Made by a program: the position numbers and the translations under genes
The notes under the pieces: generated by a model
What the model saw: only the letters and a program-made list of their open reading frames with translations
Databases searched by the model: none
Told to the model about the DNA's origin: nothing
Origin: Nevskia sp.
Lineage (GTDB): Bacteria > Pseudomonadota > Gammaproteobacteria > Nevskiales > Nevskiaceae
Length of the DNA: 64,000 bases
Direction of reading: 5' to 3'
Assembly (NCBI GenBank): GCA_021732745.1
Contig: JAKFUK010000001.1
Location: 446,931 to 510,930 of the forward strand
Part shown: positions 1-7,468 of the stretch, piece after piece
How the letters are laid out: every line of letters begins with the position of its first letter
Position numbering within the stretch: the first letter of the stretch is position 1

Positions 1-54
1 TTCAACGGCGAGTGCGTGCGGCTGGACGGCGCGATCCGGATGGCGCCGCGCTGA
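1..54 (+). CDS. Short-chain dehydrogenase, C-terminal fragment (HSD10-like)
   Basis: The first 17 codons read FNGECVRLDGAIRMAPR and then TGA, open at the left edge of the window. The pattern NGE-V-RLDGA-RM-P is the C-terminal end of SDR proteins of the 17-beta-HSD10 / 3-hydroxyacyl-CoA dehydrogenase type, which oxidise 3-hydroxyacyl-CoA with NAD+. Only the tail is visible, so the Rossmann fold and the Ser-Tyr-Lys catalytic triad cannot be checked. A hairpin terminator follows at 120-160. An acyl-CoA role would suit the acyl-CoA genes at 11.5-16.6 kb, but that link is inference. Confidence 0.6.
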   Translation, partial: FNGECVRLDGAIRMAPR

Positions 55-70
55 GCTTCTGAACGGCGAT

Positions 71-110
71 TTTCACGCGGAGGACGCTGAGACGCAGAGA
101 AAAGCGAAAG
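71..110. repeat. Dispersed repeat of the CGCGGAG..CGCAGAG kind
   Basis: The stretch contains TTCACGCGGAGGACGCTGAG followed by ACGCAGAGAAAAGCG. Similar GCGGAG/CGCAGAG runs recur at 15174-15193 and, in inverted orientation, at 15314-15334, 16671-16692/16761-16782 and 17750-17785. All lie in non-coding DNA. Function unknown. Confidence 0.6.
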
Positions 111-119
111 ATGAGGTGA

Positions 120-160
120 AAAAGCCTGCGACGGAGTGATCTGTTGCGGGCTTTTCTTTT
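120..160 (+). terminator. Intrinsic terminator after the SDR gene
   Basis: Arm 120-132 (AAAAGCCTGCGAC) pairs with 143-155 (GTTGCGGGCTTTT), giving 13 bp with two G-U wobbles, a 10-nt loop and a TTTTCTTTT tract at 152-160. It lies 65 nt after the SDR stop codon on the same strand. From 161 to 434 I see no gene, only the inverted repeat at 295-388. Confidence 0.75.
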
Positions 161-294
161 AATCGTTACGTCATGACGATCAGTGATCAAAGTAGCGTGC
201 GTTTTGCGCACAAAGTATCAAGATTGGCATTGAGTCATGAGGTAATCGTGCGCGGAACGCGGGTCGTGACTCAGTTTGAAATGTGGTCGTGACA

Positions 295-388
295 TTTCGC
301 ACGAAGCACACAAAGAACACGAAGAAAATCAATCCAATACCATCAGGTTGACGTCGTTCTTGGTGGTCTTTGTGTACTTCGTGCGAAA
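295..388. repeat. Inverted repeat, 21-bp arms
   Basis: Arm 295-315 (TTTCGCACGAAGCACACAAAG) matches the reverse complement of 368-388 at 20 of 21 positions, with 52 nt between. Similar CACGAAG/ACGAAG intergenic repeats are common in proteobacterial genomes. No ORF, tRNA or convincing promoter is seen within it. Confidence 0.7.
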
Positions 389-434
389 CCGCTTCATTGC
401 AATTTCAAAGTGATGCACTGCCGGAACGCGCGCT

Positions 435-614
435 ATGAAGCTTGCTGTCTTCCAACGGACCGACGCCATGCCCGAAATCAGTTGCCAAACCATGGTGCTC
501 GCCGTTCAGGCAATTGCTTCAGAAGTGCGTTCGCTGCGAGAGGCGCTCGCTCGTGATGACGGAATTGAAGCAGAGCCCGAGGACTATCAGCTCGGTAGGG
601 CGGGAAAGCCGTAG
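435..614 (+). pseudogene. Small hypothetical protein gene, possibly 3'-truncated by a repeat
   Basis: The frame opens at ATG 435 (MKLAVFQRTDA...) or more plausibly at the in-frame ATG 468 (MPEISCQTMVLAVQAIASE...). It stops with TAG at 612-614, giving 48 aa from 468. The beginning is helical and charged (EVRSLREALARDD, EAEPEDYQL) and looks like genuine coding sequence, resembling small proteobacterial proteins of about 80-100 aa with no known function. The last residues (GRAGKP) are encoded by the dispersed palindrome that starts at 595, so the natural 3' end may have been replaced. No strong ribosome binding site is visible. It could also be a complete small protein or a chance frame. Confidence 0.4.
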
Positions 615-695
615 GCGCATCCCGCCTTCCGCAGCTAGGTGCATTACTGCGTGGCGGGATGCGCGGCCATACTGCCGGCCGCTTTCCCGCCCTAC
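595..695. repeat. Nested perfect palindrome, 15-bp and 12-bp arms
   Basis: Outer arms GTAGGGCGGGAAAGC (595-609) and GCTTTCCCGCCCTAC (681-695) are perfect inverted copies. Inner arms 615-626 (GCGCATCCCGCC) and 653-664 (GGCGGGATGCGC) are also perfect. This belongs to the GTAGGxCGG...CCGxCCTAC family seen at six or more places in the window. It lies between a plus-strand frame and the end of a minus-strand operon, where termination would be expected. Confidence 0.8.
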
Positions 696-711
696 GTTTG
701 GAGGAGCGTCG

Positions 712-735
712 CCGTCCGGATGAATCCGGACCTAC
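712..735. repeat. Short palindrome, same family
   Basis: GTCCGGA (714-720) and TCCGGAC (725-731) form a hairpin with loop TGAA, followed by CTAC. It sits 4 nt from the stop codon of the minus-strand gene at 739, so it could act as that operon's terminator. Confidence 0.5.
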
Positions 736-738
736 GGG

Positions 739-1791
739 TCATCGCCCGCCGATCAACGGCAGCAGCAGCGCCGGGTCCGGCAAGGTCAGGCCGATGTGCT
801 TGGCCACACCATCCAGCTTCGATCGTGCGCCGGCTTCCAGTTGCGTCAGCAGCAGGATCACCGGGCGGATGTCCGGCAGGCGGAAGACCGCGAGGACGAT
901 GTCGGCAAAGATGGTGTCGTCCTGGATCACGGGCAGGTTGATCACCCGCTTCTGCTGGCGCTGATCCATCCGGGCGACGATCGGCAGCAACACATCCCAG
1001 CGGCCGATAGCCTGGGTGTTCTTGACGATGTTGTTCAGCGCACTTTCCGGCAGTTCGCCGGTGATCGCGGCGAGCTTCTGCTGAAGCGCGACATCGACAC
1101 CGGAAATCAGCGCCAGCGCCTCCGCCCACAGCTCCGATGATCCGGTTGCCGCATGGCTGACCACGGCTTGCAGGCGTTCTGGTGCGATGCGGGCGACGAT
1201 GTCGCCGAGCCGCTCGGTGCTTTCGGCAAAGAATGCGATGTGCAGCAGCTTGGCATCGTCGGTGATCGCGTCGACCACGGTTCGGATCGCGTCGAGCGCG
1301 ATCAGGTCGATGAAGCGGCCCATGGTCACGTATTCGCCGCGCTGGGCGAGTTCGCGGGCGATGGCGACCACCAGCCGCAGCGGGAACTTGCCAATCAGTT
1401 CCTGCGCCGAGCGCGGATCGAGTTCGATGCAGGCATCGACCAGGAACGGCAGCTTGAGCTTCTCGGCGATCTCGATCGCCCGCGCCGCCGGCACCAGACC
1501 GCAGACCCGGGCGCACAGCAGCGGGCCGATGAAGCGCTCGATGATCAGCACCAGAATCGGCACCGGCAACAGGCGGCTGGCGGTCGCCATGTTGGTGAAA
1601 CGCTTGCGATCGGCATCGAACATCGCCGCCGTCGCCTGCTCGCGCAGCGCCCGGATCAGCGGCGCTTCGAGCTTGCCGAGCCAGGCCAGCGAGTCGTCCT
1701 CGACCCGGCACAGCCGCGCCAGCTTGATGATCTCCGCCCGCTGCGCCAGCGACAGCGCCGTCAGCGCCGCTTTCGTCGTACTCATCGCCAT
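739..1791 (-). CDS. Hypothetical protein (350 aa), helical-repeat-like, last gene of the MMPL operon
   Basis: I do not recognise a named family. The protein is soluble, with no signal peptide. It is built almost entirely of predicted amphipathic helices with recurring Leu/Ala/Ile patterns and repeated LDPR/LPxP-type turns every 30-40 residues, suggesting an alpha-solenoid scaffold reminiscent of the cytoplasmic MgtE N-domain. A short hydrophobic stretch lies near residues 70-85 (PVPILVLIIERFIGPLL). The start is ATG 1791, overlapping the upstream TGA as TGATG; a GTG three bases earlier and the ATG at 1785 are alternatives. The tight coupling to the 76-aa gene and the MMPL transporter implies a shared role, perhaps as a cytoplasmic partner of the pump. 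That is inference. Confidence 0.75.
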   Translation of the reverse strand: MAMSTTKAALTALSLAQRAEIIKLARLCRVEDDSLAWLGKLEAPLIRALREQATAAMFDADRKRFTNMATASRLLPVPILVLIIERFIGPLLCARVCGLVPAARAIEIAEKLKLPFLVDACIELDPRSAQELIGKFPLRLVVAIARELAQRGEYVTMGRFIDLIALDAIRTVVDAITDDAKLLHIAFFAESTERLGDIVARIAPERLQAVVSHAATGSSELWAEALALISGVDVALQQKLAAITGELPESALNNIVKNTQAIGRWDVLLPIVARMDQRQQKRVINLPVIQDDTIFADIVLAVFRLPDIRPVILLLTQLEAGARSKLDGVAKHIGLTLPDPALLLPLIGGR

Positions 1792-2021
1792 CACAAATCC
1801 AGGATCTTGCGAACCGCGCCGCGCAACAGCAGCGGGACATGGCTCAGCGATTCGGTGAGGGCGATATCCACCTGCGCTTTCTGACGCTGCTTGGCCTCGG
1901 TCAGCAAGGTCGCCAGTTTCGCCAGCTCCGCCGGTTCAAGCGTGTCGAGCCCGGCGGGCGGCGGCCGATCCAGCGCCGCCCGCAAGGCATTCAGCGAAGC
2001 ATCGCGGCTGCCCGAAGTCAT
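1791..2021 (-). CDS. Small hypothetical protein (76 aa) of the MMPL operon
   Basis: A short acidic-basic helical protein, beginning MTSGSRDASLNALRAAL, with no signal peptide or membrane segment and no family I can name. It begins 11 nt after the MMPL transporter stop codon, and its stop overlaps the next start (TGATG), so translation of the three genes is probably linked. The central part (LEPAELAKLATLLTEAKQRQKAQVDIAL) predicts a long amphipathic helix that could be a coiled-coil partner. Given its position it is most likely a small accessory protein of the transport system or of the downstream helical-repeat protein. Confidence 0.65.
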   Translation of the reverse strand: MTSGSRDASLNALRAALDRPPPAGLDTLEPAELAKLATLLTEAKQRQKAQVDIALTESLSHVPLLLRGAVRKILDL

Positions 2022-2032
2022 CGTCCGGATGC

Positions 2033-4633
2033 TCAGACCGGCCGCGGCGGTGCCAGATTCTTCGGCCGCTCGGTCGGCGTCACCTCACCCGGTTTCGGCG
2101 GGTACAGGAACACCGCGAGCGCCGGCAGCGCCAGCACCGCACCGAACATGTTGGCGGTGAACATGAACAACAGCAGCAGGCCCATGTCGATCTGGAACTG
2201 CAACTGCGACAGCAACCATGTCGATACCGACGCCGCCAAGGTCAGGCCGGTGAAGATCACCGCCTTGCCGGTGCCTCGCAGGGTCTCGAAGTAGGCGACG
2301 CGCAGGGTCTTGCCATCGTTGAGCGCGGAAATCAGCACGCCGTAGATGTAGATGCCGTAGTCGACACCGATGCCGACCGCCAGCGCCAGCACCGGGAGCG
2401 TCGCCACCTTCATGCCGATGTCGAGCCCGGCCATCACCGCGTAGCCCATCTCCGACACCAGGGCCAGCGGCAGCACGATGCAGATGATGGCGCGGTAGTC
2501 GCGGAAGGTCAGCCACATCAGAATGAGGATCACCGCGTAGACGAACAGCACGACCCGGCTTTCCTGCTCGTGCACGACCTCGTTGGTGGCCGCCATCACG
2601 CCGACGTTGCCGGTGGCGAGCGCGAAGTTGACCGGGCACTCCTTGGTCATCGTGTCGTAGCTGGCTTGCAAGTCGGTCTGCTGCTTGCGAACCGCGTCCG
2701 CCGCTGCGCTGGTGATCGTGGTGTTGGTCGCCAGATCGAACACCGCCAGATTGGACTTCTTGAGCTTCTGGAAGGTCGCGTACTTGGTGTCGCAGTACGC
2801 GGGATTGACGTCTGGAGAGCGGGCGTAGAAGTCCTTGGCGTTCTCGTCGTTGAACTTCTTCACTTCATCGACGATGTGCGTGATGGTCTCCGCCTTGTGA
2901 TCCTTGGTGAACAGATAGATCGCCAGCGCATCGCAATCGTCGTTCAAAAGGCCCGTGGAGGTCGGCACCAGCGCGGTCGCCTGTGCCAGCGCGAACTGGT
3001 TGCGCGGCAGCACCAACGCATTGAGTCGGCCTTCGGACAGACCCTGATAGACGAGCTTGGCGAAGGTCAGCAGCGACAGCGTCGACTGCACGCCAGCGGT
3101 GTTCTCCATCTTCCAGGCGAAACGGTCGGCCTGATCCATCAACTGGTAGCTGACGCAGCCATTCGGTCGCGTTTCTGCGATCACCTTGAAGATGTCCACC
3201 GCGATCTGGAAGTTGTCGGTGATCGCGTTGAAGTCCTGATTGAAGCGGGAATCCGGACGCAGTTCCGGCACGCCCTTCAGCGCGTCGCCGATTTTCAGAT
3301 CGACCTTGCCCCACTCGCTCCAGCCCAGCAACGCGCCGCAGCTCGCCAGGATGATGGTCGCGACCTTCGGCTTGGTGACGCCCGACAGCCACCACCAGAT
3401 CGGGTCGAGCTTGGCGTCCTTCGCCGACTGCCGCTCGATGAACTTGTCGACATCCTTGAGCTTGACCATGGTCAGCCAGATCGGCACGAACATCTTGTTC
3501 GCGACGATGATGCCGATGCCGCCGAGCACGGCGTTGATCGACATTTCCTGAATGATCTGGATCTTGATCAGGTAGATGGTCGCAAAGCCGGCGACGTCGG
3601 TCAGCAGCGCCACGGTGCCGGCAATGGCCAGCCGGCGGAAGGTTTCCAGCGAGGCATCGAAGCTGGATTTGCCCAGGTGCACTTCATCGACCCAGGCGTT
3701 GACGTACTGCACGCCGTGGCTGACCGAGACTGCCAAAATCAGGAACGGCACCAGGATCGCGAACGGATCGACACCGTAGCCGAGGGTCTTCAACAGACCC
3801 ATTTCCCAGATCACCGCGACTACCGACGAGAACAGCGGAATCATCGCCAGCTTGAACGAGCCGCAATAGATCCACAGCAGGAAGCCGGTGATGATCAGGG
3901 TCAGGCCGAAGAAGCCAGCGACTTCGAGCGACGCCTTGGTCATGTCATCGACAATCTTCGCGAAGCCGATGATGTGGACCTTGATGCCGTCCTTCTCGTA
4001 CTTGGCGCGCAGCTTTTCCAGGTACTGGCCGACCTTCAGATAGTCGATCTTTTCGCCGGTCTGCGGGTCGATTTCCAGCAGCTCGGTCAGGATCATCGCG
4101 CCGCGCTGGTCGTTGGTGACGATGCGGCCGATGACCTGCGCCTTGGCGACGTTCGACTTCACCTTCTGCAGCACTTCCGGTGTCGGCTGGTAATCCGGCG
4201 GGATCACGGTGGCGCCGCTCAAGCCGCCTTCGACGTTCTCGACGTAATTCACATTCGGCGTGAATAGCGAGGTCACGCGGGCGCGATCGACGCCCGGCAT
4301 GAAGAAGACTTCGTCATTGGCCTTCTGCAGCGTGTCCATGAACTCCGGCGTGTAGATGTCGCCGGTGCCTTCATCCTTGATCAGCGCCACCAGAACAGTA
4401 TTGGCACCGCCAAAATCGCGGTAGTACTCGCGGAATTTCTCCATGTAGGGATGTTCCAGCGGCACCGATTTCAGCCAGCCGGCATCCGGCTGCAAGCGCG
4501 CCATCTGCGCCGTGAGCAGAATCGTCATCACGATCAGGATCCAGTGCGTGATCTTGCGCCTGGCATAGATGATCGGCTCGACCGCTCTGAGAATCTTGTC
4601 GGCCCATGCGCCGCCTACTGCTGCACCTGCCAT
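2033..4633 (-). CDS. MMPL/RND-superfamily transporter (866 aa)
   Basis: An inner-membrane exporter of the MMPL (HpnN-like) branch of the RND superfamily, expected to use the proton gradient to move lipids or other hydrophobic compounds. The layout is classical and duplicated: TM1 near residues 30-48, a large periplasmic loop to about 235, five TMs to about 400, then TM7 near 425, a second periplasmic loop, and five TMs at about 690-840. The loop between TM helices in the first half carries the FxxLVPFLILAVSVSHGVQ pattern, and the second half has LALAVGIGVDYGIYI. Start ATG 4633 has a GGGGAAGG ribosome binding site. It lies 34 nt downstream of the Ycf48-like gene in the same operon. Confidence 0.88.
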   Translation of the reverse strand: MAGAAVGGAWADKILRAVEPIIYARRKITHWILIVMTILLTAQMARLQPDAGWLKSVPLEHPYMEKFREYYRDFGGANTVLVALIKDEGTGDIYTPEFMDTLQKANDEVFFMPGVDRARVTSLFTPNVNYVENVEGGLSGATVIPPDYQPTPEVLQKVKSNVAKAQVIGRIVTNDQRGAMILTELLEIDPQTGEKIDYLKVGQYLEKLRAKYEKDGIKVHIIGFAKIVDDMTKASLEVAGFFGLTLIITGFLLWIYCGSFKLAMIPLFSSVVAVIWEMGLLKTLGYGVDPFAILVPFLILAVSVSHGVQYVNAWVDEVHLGKSSFDASLETFRRLAIAGTVALLTDVAGFATIYLIKIQIIQEMSINAVLGGIGIIVANKMFVPIWLTMVKLKDVDKFIERQSAKDAKLDPIWWWLSGVTKPKVATIILASCGALLGWSEWGKVDLKIGDALKGVPELRPDSRFNQDFNAITDNFQIAVDIFKVIAETRPNGCVSYQLMDQADRFAWKMENTAGVQSTLSLLTFAKLVYQGLSEGRLNALVLPRNQFALAQATALVPTSTGLLNDDCDALAIYLFTKDHKAETITHIVDEVKKFNDENAKDFYARSPDVNPAYCDTKYATFQKLKKSNLAVFDLATNTTITSAAADAVRKQQTDLQASYDTMTKECPVNFALATGNVGVMAATNEVVHEQESRVVLFVYAVILILMWLTFRDYRAIICIVLPLALVSEMGYAVMAGLDIGMKVATLPVLALAVGIGVDYGIYIYGVLISALNDGKTLRVAYFETLRGTGKAVIFTGLTLAASVSTWLLSQLQFQIDMGLLLLFMFTANMFGAVLALPALAVFLYPPKPGEVTPTERPKNLAPPRPV

Positions 4634-4667
4634 ATGCCTTCCCCGTTTTCTGTAGTTCTAGTACCGC

Positions 4668-5771
4668 TTATGGCTTCGCGAAGCGCTGCACGCCCGAAGT
4701 GCCGACGACGATCAGGCTGTCGGCCGTCGCCAGCCCCGCGTTCATGTTGATGTTGGTCGGAAGCTGCTGGCGGACCAATTGCCCGCCGGCCAGATCGGCC
4801 TTCATGACCCGGCCATTGCCGCCGAACAGCAGCACGTCGCCGTTGTCGGCAATCGATGCCCCGTAGAGGCTTTCGGTATCGCCCGACTTGAGTTCGGTCC
4901 AGCCGGCGACTTCGGTCACCGGATTGCCGGCCGTGCTGGAGGCTTCCGGATTGGCTGCCGCTTCGCGCAGCGCGGCCAGTTCTTCCTCGGTCAGTACCGG
5001 CAGACTGGCCACATCCGCCGCGTGGAAAGCATTTCCGCGCAGGCCGAATACCACAGCCCCCGCTTCGCCCGCAGCGACCGTGCCGAAGTAGGAACCGGTG
5101 TACGGCGACTTGAGTTGTGCCCAGGTCGCGCCGTCATCGCTGGAGCGCGCGATCAGGCCTCGCTCGCCGGTCAGCAGCAGCATGCCGTTGCCCAATTTCA
5201 CGAGGTTGTAGAGATTCGGCTGATCCTCGAACACCGGCGATTCGATCGGTTCCCAGTTCTTGCCGCCATCACTGGTGCGCCACAGCCGACCGTTGCCGCC
5301 CAGCACGAAGCCATTCTGGGCATCGCTGAACAGCACGTCGTAGTAGGCGCGGCCCCAGGCAGCATCGAACTGCGCCAGCGTCCAGTTGCTGCCGCCGTCC
5401 TCGGTCGCGAGGATGGTGCCGTCATAGCCGACCGCCCAGCCGTGGCTGTCATCGACGAAGCGCACCCGGGTCAGGGTGGCATCGGCCGGTGTTGGCACCT
5501 GCTTCCATTTGACGCCGTCATCCGACAGCAGGATGCCGCCGCGCTGACCGACCGCCACGAACTTCGATCCCGCCCGGGTCACGCTCAGCAGCAGGCCGGA
5601 AGCTGCACGCGGAACCAGTACCGATGGTCTGGCGACCAGCGTGGTATCGACGCCGGTATCGGGCTCGGCTTCCTCTTCTTCCTGAGCCAGCAGCCAGGCC
5701 GGGGAAGCGAGTGCCGCGAGCACGGCCGAGGCGATCAGCGCCGGCCGCAGCTTGAATGTCTGGAACGTCAT
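4668..5771 (-). CDS. Exported Ycf48/Hcf136-like beta-propeller protein (367 aa)
   Basis: The protein starts at ATG 5771 (MTFQTFKLRPALIAS...) with a signal peptide of about 29 residues ending ...SPAWLLAQ, then an acidic EEEEAEPD linker. The mature part has repeated blades of the kind VG..G.IL.S.DGG..W and WRTSDGGKNWEP, typical of Ycf48/BNR-type propellers named after a photosystem II assembly factor. In heterotrophs these proteins are often encoded next to MMPL transporters, DUF1302 and DUF1329 proteins, exactly as here. A periplasmic adaptor or chaperone role for the transport system is inferred. An earlier in-frame ATG at 5846 would precede the signal peptide and is rejected. Confidence 0.85.
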   Translation of the reverse strand: MTFQTFKLRPALIASAVLAALASPAWLLAQEEEEAEPDTGVDTTLVARPSVLVPRAASGLLLSVTRAGSKFVAVGQRGGILLSDDGVKWKQVPTPADATLTRVRFVDDSHGWAVGYDGTILATEDGGSNWTLAQFDAAWGRAYYDVLFSDAQNGFVLGGNGRLWRTSDGGKNWEPIESPVFEDQPNLYNLVKLGNGMLLLTGERGLIARSSDDGATWAQLKSPYTGSYFGTVAAGEAGAVVFGLRGNAFHAADVASLPVLTEEELAALREAAANPEASSTAGNPVTEVAGWTELKSGDTESLYGASIADNGDVLLFGGNGRVMKADLAGGQLVRQQLPTNINMNAGLATADSLIVVGTSGVQRFAKP

Positions 5772-5864
5772 GGGTGGTCCCCGAACCGTGTTGAAGCCAT
5801 CATGAAACCTTCGAGAAGATGGCCGACGACCCCCGTCGCCGGCCATCCTTGCATCGTTTGCGGC

Positions 5865-7421
5865 TTACTTCTGCGACTTGCGATTCAGGCTGCCGGGCGA
5901 AAAGTAGTCGTCCTTGAAGCTGATCTTGAAGTCGGAAATCTTGTCTTCGTTCGACAGCGCGGTGACGAAGTAGCGGCCGCTCTGGAGGTCATAGATCACT
6001 TCCGGGATGCCGGTGACCGTCGGCACGAACGGCACCGAGATCAGCTGCGCTTCCTGCACTTTCCAGAGCTGATCGCGGTTGTCGTAGGCATCGACCGCAG
6101 CAATTGCCCAGCTGTCCTCGTCGACGTAGAAGCGACGCTTCTTGAACTGGTGACGCAGGCCGTCGCGGATCGTCGCTTCGACGATCCAGACGCGGTGCAG
6201 TTCATAGCGCGACAGGTTCTGGTTGATGTGACCCGGGCGGACGATGTCCTTGTACTTGATCAGCGGCGCATTGATCAGGAACGAGTTGTAGGCGATGTAC
6301 ATCTCCTTCTTGCCGACCAGCTTCCAGGTGTAACGGTCGAGCGCACCGTTGTACATGTCGACCTGGTCATTGAACTGCTCGCCGTCGGTGCCGATGTACG
6401 GGTTGTCGTAACCCACGTCCGGCGCCTTGTTCACGCGGCCCAAGCCCGGATTGAAGATCCAGGCGTTGCGGCCCGAGCCTTCGGCACCCGAGGTTTCATG
6501 CACCAGCGTCAGCTGACCGGCGACGCGCGCCGGTGCCACGACATTCGAGAGGTAGTACAGCAGGATCTTGGTGCCCGGATTCGGCTCGGCGAGGTTCGAA
6601 TACTTGAACTTCACGTCCTCGATCAGCTTGGTGATCTTGTAGGTGCCGTCCTGCTTGACCACCGCCTGATTGTTGTAGCGACGCACCGCTGAACCGCGGT
6701 AGCGCATCTTGTGGTTCCAGATCACTTCCGCGCCGCTGGACGGGATCGGGAACGGGAAACCGAGCACGGCACCGGCCACTTCGTCGGTGCCCTTGAGTTC
6801 GGCCACCGGCGCGTTCTTGATGGTGGCGGCGTTGATCTCGTCCGGGAAGAAGGCCGAGCGCAGGGTCGGATAGACGATCATCTTGTAGGTCGGGTACTTG
6901 GCAAACATCGCCTTCTGCCCTTCCGTCAGCTTGTCGGCGTACTTCGCGACATCGGCCTTGGTGATGATGAACAGCGGCTTCTCGAACTTGCCGCCGCCAC
7001 CAATCTGCTGGCGCTGCTTGGTCGCCAACGTCTTCAGATCCGGGGGCAGCTTGGCGATGATGGCGTCGATCTGCGCGGAAATCTTCGGGTAATCGGCCAG
7101 GGTGAAACTGTCGAGATACTTGAGCAGCGCGTCGAAGTCACCCGGCGAGGTCTTGCGGATTTCCTCGAACTTCTGACGCAGTTCTTCGAGCTTGGCCGGC
7201 GTCAGGCCGCGAACTTCGGCATCGAAGTTCTTGCCGCCGACCCAGGCCGGAATCGAGCCATCGGCATTGGCTGCCGCAACGGCACCGACCGGCGTCAATT
7301 CCTTGCCGAGCTTGGCAGCATCGGCGGGCGAGGCCTTGGCGTAGGCGCTCGACGTGGCTCCAAGGCCCATGCCCAGGCTGATCGCCCCAGCAAACAGGAC
7401 CCAATTCTTGCGTTTCAACAT
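5865..7421 (-). CDS. DUF1329 periplasmic protein (518 aa)
   Basis: Matches the DUF1329 family, whose fold is related to the LolA/LolB outer-membrane lipoprotein carriers. The signal peptide covers about residues 1-28 (MLKRKNWVLFAGAISLGMG... ending SSAYA). The body has family-typical text such as IPAWVGGKN near the mature N-terminus, and MYNGALDRYTWKLVGKKEM and YELHRVWIVEA later. Start ATG 7421 follows a good GAGGAGG ribosome binding site 9 nt upstream; the ATG at 7439 is less likely. It lies between the DUF1302 gene and the Ycf48-like gene. A shuttle for a hydrophobic ligand between inner and outer membrane is the natural inference from the fold and the MMPL neighbour. Confidence 0.88.
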   Translation of the reverse strand: MLKRKNWVLFAGAISLGMGLGATSSAYAKASPADAAKLGKELTPVGAVAAANADGSIPAWVGGKNFDAEVRGLTPAKLEELRQKFEEIRKTSPGDFDALLKYLDSFTLADYPKISAQIDAIIAKLPPDLKTLATKQRQQIGGGGKFEKPLFIITKADVAKYADKLTEGQKAMFAKYPTYKMIVYPTLRSAFFPDEINAATIKNAPVAELKGTDEVAGAVLGFPFPIPSSGAEVIWNHKMRYRGSAVRRYNNQAVVKQDGTYKITKLIEDVKFKYSNLAEPNPGTKILLYYLSNVVAPARVAGQLTLVHETSGAEGSGRNAWIFNPGLGRVNKAPDVGYDNPYIGTDGEQFNDQVDMYNGALDRYTWKLVGKKEMYIAYNSFLINAPLIKYKDIVRPGHINQNLSRYELHRVWIVEATIRDGLRHQFKKRRFYVDEDSWAIAAVDAYDNRDQLWKVQEAQLISVPFVPTVTGIPEVIYDLQSGRYFVTALSNEDKISDFKISFKDDYFSPGSLNRKSQK

Positions 7422-7468
7422 AGCGGTGTTCCTCCTCAAGAAATCGATGTGCGTGTTTTTACAGGCGA

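Noticed and set aside
442..723. A 93-aa plus-strand frame near the left edge
   Set aside because: Cys/Arg/Pro-rich translation from another frame; the 435/468-614 frame reads more like a protein and the rest is palindrome.
2570..4267. Open frame opposite the MMPL transporter
   Set aside because: Antisense shadow; no known motif and the transporter strand has clear TM helices.
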